From Clostridiaceae bacterium (GTDB lineage: Bacteria > Bacillota > Clostridia > UBA1212 > DUPL01), in assembly GCA_012838385.1 (NCBI GenBank), contig DUPL01000074.1, positions 1-44,952 of the forward strand: a DNA stretch of 44,952 bases. Reading direction: 5' to 3'. The translations under genes were made by a program, and so were the position numbers. Below, in pieces: positions 33,435 through 41,895 of this stretch (the stretch's first letter is position 1; every line of letters begins with the position of its first letter). A model generated the notes under the pieces. The model made no database searches. It was not told the origin of the DNA and worked only from the letters and a program-made list of their open reading frames with translations.

Positions 33435-34510
33435 CCTTTGGTAGATTTCGGATCAAACGGATTGTCAGGTTCCATCAGAGCGCGCTTCTTTTCCTTTTCC
33501 TCTTCAACCAGTTTGCGTATGGCTGTTTCAATTTCCAAAGTTACTTCCGGATTCTCTCTCAAGAAAACCTTTGCATTCTCTCTACCCTGACCGATGCGCT
33601 GATCTCCGTATGAGAACCACGAGCCGCTCTTCTTGATAATGTCTTTTTCAACAGCCACGTCCAGTATGCAGCCTTCTTTTGATATGCCTTCTCCATAAAT
33701 TATGTCAAATTCCGTCTCCTTGAAAGGTGGCGCAACCTTGTTCTTTACCACCTTCACCTTGGTCCTGTTTCCAATTATTTCAGTACCACTCTTGAGTGCC
33801 TCCACGCGTCTTACATCAAGCCTTATGGATGAGTAGAACTTCAAAGCTCGTCCTCCTGATGTTGTTTCAGGGTTGCCAAACATAACTCCTACCTTTTCAC
33901 GAAGCTGGTTAATGAATATTGCAATACATTTTGATTTGTTTATTACGCCGGAAAGCTTTCTGAGAGCTTGGGACATAAGTCTTGCCTGAAGTCCGACATG
34001 TGCGTCTCCCATTTCACCGTCTATCTCGGCTTTTGGAACCAGAGCAGCCACCGAGTCTATTACAATTACGTCAATAGCGCCACTTCTTACAAGGGCTTCA
34101 GTAATCTCGAGAGCTTGTTCACCTGTATCAGGCTGGGATACTATAAGGTTGTCTATGTCCACCCCAAGAGCTTTTGCATATACAGGATCCAATGCATGCT
34201 CAGCATCAATAAATGCGGCATCTCCACCCAGCCTCTGAGCTTCAGCAATAACATGTAGTGCTACAGTTGTCTTGCCGGACGCTTCAGGGCCATATATTTC
34301 GACTATCCTGCCTCTTGGCAATCCGCCAACACCCAGCGCCAGGTCCAGACTTAATGCACCAGTGGGGATTACCTCAATATTCATGTGAACATTCTCGCCT
34401 AGTCTCATAACAGCGCCTTTGCCGTATTGTCTGTCTATTTGCGCAATAGCATTTTCCAATGCTTTTCTTCTTTCGGCTACCTTCTTCTCATCTACCTTTT
34501 TGTCATCCAT
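33431..34510 (-). CDS. recA: Recombinase RecA
   Basis: A 359-residue recombinase. Walker A GPEASGKT is at residues 74-81, Walker [16 protein letters not shown], loop 2 region [22 protein letters not shown]. Its C-terminus is acidic and lysine-rich, as usual. GAGGGG lies nine bases before ATG 34510. It stimulates LexA autocleavage, and lexA is 21 kb away in this window. The promoter region contains a clear SOS box. recX overlaps its stop codon. Confidence 0.98.
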   Translation of the reverse strand: MDDKKVDEKKVAERRKALENAIAQIDRQYGKGAVMRLGENVHMNIEVIPTGALSLDLALGVGGLPRGRIVEIYGPEASGKTTVALHVIAEAQRLGGDAAFIDAEHALDPVYAKALGVDIDNLIVSQPDTGEQALEITEALVRSGAIDVIVIDSVAALVPKAEIDGEMGDAHVGLQARLMSQALRKLSGVINKSKCIAIFINQLREKVGVMFGNPETTSGGRALKFYSSIRLDVRRVEALKSGTEIIGNRTKVKVVKNKVAPPFKETEFDIIYGEGISKEGCILDVAVEKDIIKKSGSWFSYGDQRIGQGRENAKVFLRENPEVTLEIETAIRKLVEEEKEKKRALMEPDNPFDPKSTKG

Positions 34511-34538
34511 GTCATTTATCCCCTCATAGTCTTTTATT

Positions 34539-34552
34539 CGAACATAGGTTCC
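34539..34552. promoter_or_regulatory. LexA-binding SOS box of recA
   Basis: CGAACATAGGTTCC has intact GAAC-N4-GTTC half-sites and differs at two positions from the Bacillus-type consensus CGAACATATGTTCG. It lies just downstream of the recA -10, where LexA would block transcription. Confidence 0.88.
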
Positions 34553-34557
34553 TCTAT

Positions 34558-34586
34558 ATATTATACTTATTAAAGGGAGGTGTCAA
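34558..34586 (-). promoter_or_regulatory. Predicted promoter of recA-recX
   Basis: Minus strand perfect TTGACA (34581-34586). The -10 is either TATAAT (34560-34565, 15-base spacer) or TAATAT (34558-34563, 17-base spacer). Confidence 0.7.
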
Positions 34587-34595
34587 TATAGGATT

Positions 34596-34635
34596 AAAGC
34601 TTCGGGAAATATCCGCCAATATTTCCCGAAGCTTT
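34596..34635 (-). terminator. Perfect 17-bp hairpin ending the two-component/ABC operon
   Basis: Arms 34596-34612 and 34619-34635 are exactly complementary (AAAGCTTCGGGAAATAT and its complement) around CCGCCA. It lies 28 bases after the FtsX-type permease stop and just before the recA promoter. The minus-strand T-tract is weak (CTTTAATCC), while the plus strand has CTTTTTCTTTT, so it may act in both directions. Confidence 0.8.
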
Positions 34636-34663
34636 TTCTTTTACAAAAACTTGGTGGTATTCC

Positions 34664-37261
34664 TTATTTTTCTATTCTCAATCCCTCAAGTATGTTCTTT
34701 TTCTTCAACTTGTTCATGGAGTATGTCATTGTGGCAAACACAACCACAAACACCATTATCACCGTTATGCACATGCTGGTTGCAGGAATGTAGAACCTTA
34801 CATCCACTCCCTGAAGCATGCTTTTATATATCAGGTATGTTATTCCAACAGCTACAGGCAAGCCGTATATGAGGGCCTTGAGTCCATAAAAGACACTCTC
34901 AAAGCTGACCATTTTTCTAAAACCTTTGGATGTCATGCCTACCGAACGGAGCATGGCAAACTCTCTCGTACGCAGCTCCATATTGGTTGATATGGTGTTG
35001 AATACATTGGCAACGGTAATTAGGGATATGAGGATTATAAATCCATAGGCAAACACATTTATTATCGTCACTATGTTTCTCGTATTAGCCAGTATTTCAG
35101 CATGGTTGGACAATTTGGATGTGCTTAGCCCTTCTTCCAGCAGTATTTCCGCAATCTCCTCGGCCGCCTTGAAAGGATTGTCTGACGTAAAATACATGGT
35201 CAGGTTAGTATCCCACATATCCTTATATTCAGCAAACACGCTGTCTTTTATGGATTGAGGAATCATTACCGTTATGGAGTTGTAGTCGCTGTAATGTCTT
35301 ATACCTATAGGGGTATCAGAAACATATTTTCCTATAGCCAGTTTGACAGGCTCATACCCTTGCTCATTGTCTATTGTCACATCAATTTCTTTCACAACCT
35401 CTTGCTTTAGGATGTTTTGGTCTATCATCCTCTCCTGGGTATAGTCAAAATATTGCTGACGATCCACGACAAGACAGCGAGGGTTTTCTTCATCGAAATA
35501 CAGGGCCTGGTTTTCACCAATTTCCTTCAGGAATTCCTTGAAGGTAACATCATCCAAATAATACAGGCTTATAAATATGTCCAGATTGTCCCCATCAGAC
35601 AGAAATCCATGACTTTTTATGAGATTATAGTAATCGTCATCAACCTTGCTCTTTGGCAGGGTTAATCTAGCATACATGTTGTTAATCACACTGGACTTTT
35701 TGATGCTGCCAAGTCTTGTTATTCTTTCATACACGGCTTGTGTTTTCTCATCAAACTTGTCATTTAACCCTGTTCTGTAGGACAAGTCGTAATTCAGATT
35801 CTGGTATACTGTTGTCACGCTGTCAATCATGTAGCTTGACAAAGACGAGGCTGATATGAAAAGAACTATGCTGACAAAGAGCGATATGACAGTGGAACGG
35901 TATCTTTTTTTGTTTCTCTTGATGTTCTTTAGGGCAAGATCCCCTTCAATACCGAAAACTTTCCTTGTTATTCTCCAGGTCTTTACATTCCTCGGCTTCA
36001 TCTTTATATCCGCCACCTGACGAATAGCGTCCATTGCAGATAACCTTGCACAGCGTCTTGCAGGAATGTAGGCGGATAAAAGAATGGTGATAATACCTGC
36101 AACGGCTGCTACAGCAATCGATGCCACTGAAACGCTCAGAGTAAAACGTACAGTGCTGTTTGCACTGGCAATGGACTTGAAGGTATCTTCCAGAAGATTT
36201 AGAGTAACTCCAATTCCAAGAATACCTGCCAGAATGCCTAGGGGTATGCCGATAACGCTTATGTATAAAGCTTCATAAAATACAGATGCCTTGAGCTGTT
36301 TTTTAGTAGCACCAGCACCGGACAGAAGTCCATACTGTCTCGTTCTTTCACTAACTGATATTGAGAAAGAGTTGTATATGAGAGAGATGGAGCATGTCAT
36401 GATAAGCACAAGCAAGATTGAGCCAATACTGTAAAGAACTGCATTCAGGTTGCCTATGGAGCTCACTCCCATGAACCGGAGCAGCTCGCCATGATAGCCA
36501 AAATCTCCTTCAAGCTTTAAATCTCCAACCACTTCATATACTTTTGATGGTTTTTTGACCTTGAAAAACAAATCAAATTCATTGTCTGTCAGACTCGGGT
36601 TGTCATTGTACGTTATGACGGTGTATCCCGGAGAAACATACCTCTCAAAGCCAGGACGTTCACAGATACCGACAACAGTATAAGTCTTTGCAGTAAAGAC
36701 ATCCAGGTATTCTTCTTCCTCCAAATCCTCCAGTTTTATATACGGATTGGACTGAGTAAGTCTGTATCCGTCATGTGTCATTCTGTGACCTATGTCCAGG
36801 GTAATCCTGTCCCCTACAGCAAACTTGACACCCCCATTGGTGTATATATGACTGGGAATTACAATTTCACTTTCGTTTTCGGGAAGACGACCTTCAATAA
36901 CTTTTAACGGAAACGATTTAAAGGTGTCCTCGGTGAAGGATACAAGAAACAGATAGGGCTTGTATTCATTCAGCCCACCGTCCAGATATGCATATCCAAT
37001 ATTGCACATCACAGAGTAGCTGTCCACATCGCTGCTTTCTTTAACTTTGCTCAGATCGCTTTGTGGTGCACTATATATTCCAACATGCCAGTCGCCATCC
37101 TGTTCAATTATCAGATTAATCATATATGACTGCAAGCTGGATATAAATGTGGTAACCGCAGTTATCATTGAAAGGGACAGTATGACACCTATTATCGTAA
37201 CAAGCGTCCTGGTCCTGTTCTTTTTTAAACCTTGAAGAGTAATGCGTTTTACAACATTCAT
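34664..37261 (-). CDS. FtsX-type ABC transporter permease
   Basis: An 865-residue permease with two FtsX-like units. The first begins with a membrane helix (about 18-40), a large extracytoplasmic domain, and three helices around 275-420 (MTCSISLIYNSFSISVSERT). The second starts near residue 440 (NIKRNKKRYRSTVISLF), then another extracytoplasmic domain and three C-terminal helices (VANVFNTISTNMELRTREFA). Its start overlaps the ATPase gene by four bases (ATGA). Such MacB/FtsX-like permeases act by mechanotransmission rather than bulk transport. Linkage to a two-component system suggests sensing or resistance to a cell-envelope-active compound, though the ten-helix BceB topology is not obvious. 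Confidence 0.87.
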   Translation of the reverse strand: MNVVKRITLQGLKKNRTRTLVTIIGVILSLSMITAVTTFISSLQSYMINLIIEQDGDWHVGIYSAPQSDLSKVKESSDVDSYSVMCNIGYAYLDGGLNEYKPYLFLVSFTEDTFKSFPLKVIEGRLPENESEIVIPSHIYTNGGVKFAVGDRITLDIGHRMTHDGYRLTQSNPYIKLEDLEEEEYLDVFTAKTYTVVGICERPGFERYVSPGYTVITYNDNPSLTDNEFDLFFKVKKPSKVYEVVGDLKLEGDFGYHGELLRFMGVSSIGNLNAVLYSIGSILLVLIMTCSISLIYNSFSISVSERTRQYGLLSGAGATKKQLKASVFYEALYISVIGIPLGILAGILGIGVTLNLLEDTFKSIASANSTVRFTLSVSVASIAVAAVAGIITILLSAYIPARRCARLSAMDAIRQVADIKMKPRNVKTWRITRKVFGIEGDLALKNIKRNKKRYRSTVISLFVSIVLFISASSLSSYMIDSVTTVYQNLNYDLSYRTGLNDKFDEKTQAVYERITRLGSIKKSSVINNMYARLTLPKSKVDDDYYNLIKSHGFLSDGDNLDIFISLYYLDDVTFKEFLKEIGENQALYFDEENPRCLVVDRQQYFDYTQERMIDQNILKQEVVKEIDVTIDNEQGYEPVKLAIGKYVSDTPIGIRHYSDYNSITVMIPQSIKDSVFAEYKDMWDTNLTMYFTSDNPFKAAEEIAEILLEEGLSTSKLSNHAEILANTRNIVTIINVFAYGFIILISLITVANVFNTISTNMELRTREFAMLRSVGMTSKGFRKMVSFESVFYGLKALIYGLPVAVGITYLIYKSMLQGVDVRFYIPATSMCITVIMVFVVVFATMTYSMNKLKKKNILEGLRIEK

Positions 37262-37953
37262 TTTTCAACACCCCGCACAATCCTCTCATCGCTTACGATG
37301 CGGCCGTCTTCAATGCTGATTATTCTGTCTGCCTGCAGCGCAACACGCTCATCGTGAGTAATTATAATCAGGGTTTGATTATATGTTTTATTGTAGTATT
37401 GCAAAAGTTCAATTATTTCCGCTGAATTTTTGCTGTCAAGGTTTCCTGTTGGTTCGTCGGCCAGGACAAGTGCCGGGTTGTTTATCAGCGCCCGACCTAT
37501 GGACACCCTTTGCTGTTGGCCACCGGACAACTGGTTTGGCAGGTGTCTGGTACGGTCGGATAAGTTAAGTGTACTGAGCAAATTGCTCAAATGGTTTCTG
37601 TCTTCCTTCCTTCCGTCAAGCAGAAGGGGCAGTAGTATGTTCTCTTCTACATTTAGAACTGGTATCAGGTTGTAGAACTGATATACAAGTCCTATGTTTC
37701 TTCTTCTAAATATCGCCAGATTGTTTTCATTTAGGCTAAATACATCTGTGTTGTTGATGTACACTTTGCCTGATGTGGGATTATCCACACCTCCAATTAT
37801 ATGAAGAAGCGTGGATTTTCCTGATCCTGAAGGGCCAACCACAGCAATAAACTCTCCCTTTTCAACTGACAAGGAGACTTTGTCAAGAGCCTTTACCGCT
37901 GTGTTCCCTTTACCATATATCTTTGTAACATTTTCAACTTTTAAAATCTCCAT
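37258..37953 (-). CDS. ABC transporter ATPase, MacB/LolD-like
   Basis: A 231-residue ATPase. Walker A GPSGSGKS is at residues 40-47, the signature is LSGGQQQR, and Walker B is LVLADEPTGNLDSKNS, the MacB/LolD/BceA-type pattern. AAGAGGTG precedes ATG 37953. It overlaps the permease start and follows the histidine kinase gene after an 84-base gap containing tandem 11-bp repeats, so it may have a second, regulator-controlled promoter. Confidence 0.95.
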   Translation of the reverse strand: MEILKVENVTKIYGKGNTAVKALDKVSLSVEKGEFIAVVGPSGSGKSTLLHIIGGVDNPTSGKVYINNTDVFSLNENNLAIFRRRNIGLVYQFYNLIPVLNVEENILLPLLLDGRKEDRNHLSNLLSTLNLSDRTRHLPNQLSGGQQQRVSIGRALINNPALVLADEPTGNLDSKNSAEIIELLQYYNKTYNQTLIIITHDERVALQADRIISIEDGRIVSDERIVRGVEK

Positions 37954-37998
37954 AATGCACCTCTTTTTGATTTATTTGCTGGGTACATTTTATTGCAC

Positions 37999-38020
37999 TT
38001 AAGTGACAGTTGAATGACAG
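37999..38020 (-). promoter_or_regulatory. Tandem 11-bp repeats, candidate response-regulator site upstream of the ABC genes
   Basis: On the plus strand TTAAGTGACAG (37999-38009) is followed directly by TTGAATGACAG (38010-38020), 9 of 11 identical. Two direct half-sites at 11-bp period is the usual OmpR/PhoB-family binding pattern. A possible -10 (TAAAAT on the minus strand, about 37987-37992) lies just downstream. Confidence 0.5.
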
Positions 38021-38037
38021 CAATTATTACAATTTTG

Positions 38038-39042
38038 TCACACAACGGTTTTATACAGACGTATCATGAATTTGCACCCCTTGTTCTTTTGGCTTTCTAC
38101 TATTAAGTTTCCGTGCTGCGCGTTTATTATGCTTTTTGCCATTGCAAGACCGATGCCTGTGCTTTCAGCAGAAGCATTTTCTCCACGGTAAAACCTGGTA
38201 AAGATATGCGGCAAATCCTTTTTGGATATTCCCGCTCCGTTATCCTTGATTGTCAGCTCATGGTACAAAGGATTATCCGAGTAATCTATTTCAATCCTTC
38301 CCTTTTGCGGAGTGTGCTCAATACAGTTCTTTAATATGTTTATTACCGCTTCACAAGTCCAGTTAAAATCACATTTTAATTTATCCTCGGAAGCAAACTG
38401 CGTGACCAATTCAATCTCTTTCGACTCCATGGGTGCAATAAGTGCAGATTTTGCTTTCTCAACTAAATCAGACACATAAATGTCCATTTTCTTCATTGTA
38501 ACAACCCCTGCATCCAATCGGGACATTTTCAGCATGGTTGATACAAGCCAGTCGATTCTTTCCAACTGAACAATTATCTGTGAAACAAACTCTTTTCTTT
38601 TATCTTGAGGCAGGTCCGGGTCATTTAGTATCTCACACATAATAATCATCGATGTAAGAGGTGTTTTCAATTGATGAGATATATCTGCCAGCGACTGGGA
38701 CAAATACAATTTTTCTTGTTGCAATCTTTGGTTGTACTCAGTAAGTTTTTCGGTAACCTTGTAAATCTCGTTTTTCAGGATGCTCAGCTCGCCTTCCTTA
38801 TTGTCCCTTACATCCAATCTAAACTCACCATTGCTAATTCGGTTAATATACATTACCAGCTCTTTTATTTTGCGGTATCTGAGAAATGTAAATCCAAAAA
38901 ACAGGGCATTAAGGATAATTGTAACTATAAGAACCATCCATCCAGCTACAGCATTCATGAGTGAAGAGATTAATACAAAAACCAGGCAGACAAGTAATTG
39001 GATGATCATAAACTTCTTAATCTCGGGATTTCTCAGCATCAT
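38038..39042 (-). CDS. Sensor histidine kinase with short extracytoplasmic loop
   Basis: A 334-residue kinase. Two membrane helices (about 11-28 and 34-54) are separated by only a few residues, so it is probably an intramembrane sensor. A HAMP-like segment follows, then the dimerisation domain with His123 in LADISHQLKTPLTS, and the ATPase domain with N box (ILKNCIEHTP), DNGAGISKKDLPHIF and GIGLAMAKSI. It overlaps the response regulator by four bases. Lack of a sensing domain and linkage to an FtsX-type ABC pair are shared with BceS-like kinases, which rely on the transporter as the sensor. Confidence 0.93.
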   Translation of the reverse strand: MMLRNPEIKKFMIIQLLVCLVFVLISSLMNAVAGWMVLIVTIILNALFFGFTFLRYRKIKELVMYINRISNGEFRLDVRDNKEGELSILKNEIYKVTEKLTEYNQRLQQEKLYLSQSLADISHQLKTPLTSMIIMCEILNDPDLPQDKRKEFVSQIIVQLERIDWLVSTMLKMSRLDAGVVTMKKMDIYVSDLVEKAKSALIAPMESKEIELVTQFASEDKLKCDFNWTCEAVINILKNCIEHTPQKGRIEIDYSDNPLYHELTIKDNGAGISKKDLPHIFTRFYRGENASAESTGIGLAMAKSIINAQHGNLIVESQKNKGCKFMIRLYKTVV

Positions 39043-39719
39043 TCTATAATATACCCTCTTCCTCGGACCGTTTTGATTATTTGAGGATTCTGAGGATCGT
39101 CCTCTATTTTTTCTCTCAGCCTTTTTATATACACTGTCAATGTATTATCATTGACAAAGTCTCCCGAGATATCCCATATGCTCTCAAGCAGATTATTTCT
39201 GGTCATTACCATGCCTTCATTGGTTATGAGTTTCAAAAGAAGCTTGTACTCCTGTGCAGTGAGAAAAACCTCTTTTCCATTTTTGTAAACTGCACCGCGA
39301 TTCAGGTCCACAACAACATTGCCATACTTTTTAATATTGTCAACAGTATCCTTTACTCCGCGTCTCCTCAGCACACTGTTGATGCGGGACATGAGCTCCC
39401 TTAGACGAAAGGGCTTGGTTACATAATCATCCGCACCAATGTCAAGCCCCATCACCACACTGGCTTCATCGTCTCTTGCAGTAAGAAAAATAATTCCGGT
39501 ATTCCACTTTTCCTTTATAGCCTTGCAGACCTCATAACCTGCACCATCAGGTAAAGTAATGTCAATTAGTGCAATGTCATATTCAATGCCCTTTATTTCC
39601 TCCAGTGCCGTCATTACATTTCTGCATACTTTTACATCAAACTGTTTTTCAAGAGCGTATGAAAGACCCAGTGCAATGGTTTCATCATCTTCAACTAGCA
39701 ACAACTTCTGTTTGTCCAT
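39039..39719 (-). CDS. OmpR-family response regulator
   Basis: A 226-residue regulator. The receiver domain has Glu10-Asp11-Asp12 and phospho-acceptor Asp53 (ALIDITLPDGAGYEV), with Thr and Lys in FLTARDD and DYVTKPF. The winged-helix DNA-binding domain (about 128-226) has LTAQEYKLLLKL and TLTVYIKRLREKIED. AGGTGAGACC precedes ATG 39719. It leads the regulator-kinase-ATPase-permease operon and has its own promoter. Confidence 0.95.
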   Translation of the reverse strand: MDKQKLLLVEDDETIALGLSYALEKQFDVKVCRNVMTALEEIKGIEYDIALIDITLPDGAGYEVCKAIKEKWNTGIIFLTARDDEASVVMGLDIGADDYVTKPFRLRELMSRINSVLRRRGVKDTVDNIKKYGNVVVDLNRGAVYKNGKEVFLTAQEYKLLLKLITNEGMVMTRNNLLESIWDISGDFVNDNTLTVYIKRLREKIEDDPQNPQIIKTVRGRGYIIE

Positions 39720-39754
39720 GGTCTCACCTGCCTGCCAACATGATAAGCGATAAG

Positions 39755-39783
39755 ATTATACTATTGTTGCCGTGAATAATCAA
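39755..39783 (-). promoter_or_regulatory. Predicted promoter of the two-component/ABC operon
   Basis: Minus strand TTGATT (39778-39783), a 17-base spacer and perfect TATAAT (39755-39760). It is divergent from the siderophore-uptake promoter. Confidence 0.75.
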
Positions 39784-39810
39784 TTTGGTCTGAGCAAAAT
39801 GAAGACTAAA

Positions 39811-39828
39811 AGTTAGATGTGTCTAACT
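39811..39828. promoter_or_regulatory. Palindrome AGTTAGA-TGTG-TCTAACT (box 1)
   Basis: An 18-bp inverted repeat with 7-bp perfect arms, between the two divergent promoters, about 31 bases upstream of the -35 facing the two-component genes and 31 bases upstream of the -35 facing the importer. It shares the AGTTAG-N6-CTAACT frame with box 2. Centre-to-centre distance is 85 bp. Confidence 0.7.
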
Positions 39829-39858
39829 CTTTACAATTATTAAATTTCCGGAATTGCA

Positions 39859-39887
39859 TTGACAGCATATAAAGCACATGGTAATAT
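39859..39887 (+). promoter_or_regulatory. Predicted promoter of the siderophore-uptake operon
   Basis: Perfect TTGACA (39859-39864), a 17-base spacer and TAATAT (39882-39887), with TG one base before the -10. The predicted start is near 39894, directly before box 2. Confidence 0.75.
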
Positions 39888-39895
39888 TCCAAATC

Positions 39896-39913
39896 AGTTA
39901 GCATATGCTAACT
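39896..39913. promoter_or_regulatory. Perfect 18-bp palindrome AGTTAGCATATGCTAACT (box 2), candidate iron-dependent operator
   Basis: A perfect 18-bp palindrome covering about +3 to +20 of the importer promoter, a classic repressor position. The TTAG...CTAA arms recall DtxR/IdeR-type iron boxes (TTAGGTTAGCCTAACCTAA) more than a Fur box, but the spacing differs. The regulator is unknown. Confidence 0.75.
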
Positions 39914-39932
39914 AGAATATGGAGATGATAGC

Positions 39933-40916
39933 GTGACAGACTTTGCAAAAACCAAAACCAAAGCAATAACAATAGTTTTAATTATAGTTTTATCCCTCAT
40001 ATCTCTAAGCATCGGTGCAAAAAGCTTTACGTGGATTGGTGTTCTCAAAGGAGAAGCCAATCACCTGCAAACCTTGTTTATAAGCAGATTGCCTCGACTA
40101 TTGAGCATATTGATAACAGGCGCAGGACTCAGCATTTCAGGCCTGCTCATGCAGACCATAACCGGCAACAAGTTTGTATCACCAACAACAGCCGGAACCA
40201 TGGACTGGTCCAGGCTTGGAGTCCTGATAGCAATCCTTCTTGCAGGTGAGCAGTCAAAATTGCTAAGAATTCTGGTAGCTTTTATTATAGCTTTTTTGGG
40301 CAATCTAATTTTTATAAGTATAACTCAGAGAGTGCCGTATAAAAGTGCAGTTATGGTGCCTCTGATAGGCCTAATGCTTGGAAGTGTCGTAAGTTCTCTT
40401 ACCACTTTCATTTCCTACAGGTACAACATAATCCAGAATGTTTCCTCGTGGCTTCAGGGAAATTTCTCACTGGTTATTAAAGGTCGGTATGAACTTCTTT
40501 ATATAGGAATGCCAATGGTGGTAATAGCATATCTGTTCGCAGGTAGATTTACCATAGCTGGCATGGGTGAAAGTATTGCAACAAACCTTGGACTGGATTA
40601 CAAAAAAACCGTACTGTTGGGTCTTTTAATAGTCTCATTCCTCACTACAACCATTGTGATAACCATCGGAAGCATTGCTTTCGTCGGCCTGATAATCCCC
40701 AACATAGTTTCGCTATATAAAGGTGACAACTTGAGAAACTGTCTTTTTGACACCGCAGCCTTGGGAGCATTGTTCTTACTTGTATGCGACATTGTTGGGC
40801 GACTTGTCATATATCCCTATGAGGTGTCTATAAGCGTGGTAGTCAGTGTTTTGGGTAGCATCATTTTCTTATTATTGATATTTGCAAGGAAAGGAAAGGC
40901 GTTCAAAAATGCCTAG
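39933..40916 (+). CDS. yclN: Siderophore ABC transporter permease, YclN/FatD-like
   Basis: A 327-residue FecCD-family permease with about nine or ten helices. Typical segments are FISRLPRLLSILITGAGLSISGLLMQ, SSWLQGNFS, and GSIAFVGLIIPNIVS, the region coupling to the ATPase. GTG 39933 follows GGAGATGA. It is first in a four-gene operon whose order (permease, permease, ATPase, binding protein) and sizes match Bacillus YclNOPQ, the petrobactin uptake system, and FatDC/CeuBC relatives. The actual siderophore cannot be read from sequence. Confidence 0.85.
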   Translation: MTDFAKTKTKAITIVLIIVLSLISLSIGAKSFTWIGVLKGEANHLQTLFISRLPRLLSILITGAGLSISGLLMQTITGNKFVSPTTAGTMDWSRLGVLIAILLAGEQSKLLRILVAFIIAFLGNLIFISITQRVPYKSAVMVPLIGLMLGSVVSSLTTFISYRYNIIQNVSSWLQGNFSLVIKGRYELLYIGMPMVVIAYLFAGRFTIAGMGESIATNLGLDYKKTVLLGLLIVSFLTTTIVITIGSIAFVGLIIPNIVSLYKGDNLRNCLFDTAALGALFLLVCDIVGRLVIYPYEVSISVVVSVLGSIIFLLLIFARKGKAFKNA

Positions 40917-41895
40917 GTATGCCATGGAAGTAATAAAAAAACACAAGAAAACAATTGCAATAGCAGCGTTTTTTACATTCGTGCTTCTCTTGACAGGCAG
41001 CTTGTTTTTGTTCCAAGGCCTGACAACAAAGAATGCATATTTCTTCTTTCCCAGGCGTCTTAGCAAGATTGCAGCGGTCTTGTTGGTGGGATACTGTGTT
41101 AGTTATTCATCGGTAACCTTCCAAACAATAACCAATAACAGACTGCTGACGCCATCCATCATGGGTTTTGATGCTTTGTACCTGTTTATCCAAACAGTTA
41201 TTGTCATGTTTTCAGGTCAGAAGAAGATTGCCATGATGAGCGGATACACAAATTTCTTTGTCTCCGTTTTTGTTATGATTATTTGCTCGTTTGGCTTGTT
41301 TCTAATATTGTTCCGAGGAAGGGAGAAAAACATTTACTTCCTTCTTCTTACCGGTACAGTTATTGGCTCCTTGTTTGGCGGCTTGTCATCTTTTATGCAG
41401 GTTCTATTGGATCCTCATGAATTCTCTATACTGCAAAACAAGATGTTTGCAAGCTTTAATAACGTAAACCAAAATTTGCTCCAAGTAAGTGCTATTCTAG
41501 TTGCTGTAACAATGCTTCTGACAGTCAGGGATAACCCTTACCTTGATGTGGTATCACTAGGTCAAGAGCATGCGGTCAACTTGGGAGTTAACTATCGCAG
41601 GGTGGTACTTAAAAATTTGATGGTCACAGCGGTGCTGGTTTCTATATCAACAGCTCTTGTAGGACCAATTACCTTTTTAGGCATACTTGTTGTCAGCATC
41701 ACCAGAAAGGTGACCACTACATACAAGCACACAGCAAGGATTGCAATGGCGTTTCTAACAAGTTCAACTCTTTTGGTATCAGCCATGTATCTTACCGAAA
41801 GAGTTTTCAAGTACAGCGCACCGATTAGTGTCCTTATTAATTTTGCAGGAGGAATTTACTTTATTTACTTAATACTAAAGGAGAGAAAAGCATGA
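40909..41895 (+). CDS. yclO: Siderophore ABC transporter permease, YclO/FatC-like
   Basis: A 328-residue FecCD permease, partner of the preceding one. Family stretches are RRLSKIAAVLLVGYCVSYSS, ASFNNVNQNLLQ and GPITFLGILVVSITRK. I place the start at ATG 40909, nine bases after AAAGG, overlapping the previous gene by eight bases; ATG 40921 is possible. It overlaps the ATPase by four bases (ATGA). Confidence 0.85.
   Translation: MPRYAMEVIKKHKKTIAIAAFFTFVLLLTGSLFLFQGLTTKNAYFFFPRRLSKIAAVLLVGYCVSYSSVTFQTITNNRLLTPSIMGFDALYLFIQTVIVMFSGQKKIAMMSGYTNFFVSVFVMIICSFGLFLILFRGREKNIYFLLLTGTVIGSLFGGLSSFMQVLLDPHEFSILQNKMFASFNNVNQNLLQVSAILVAVTMLLTVRDNPYLDVVSLGQEHAVNLGVNYRRVVLKNLMVTAVLVSISTALVGPITFLGILVVSITRKVTTTYKHTARIAMAFLTSSTLLVSAMYLTERVFKYSAPISVLINFAGGIYFIYLILKERKA

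Noticed and set aside
39720-39932. Fur box controlling the siderophore importer
   Set aside because: No GATAATGATAATCATTATC-like sequence is present; the visible palindromes have a different pattern.
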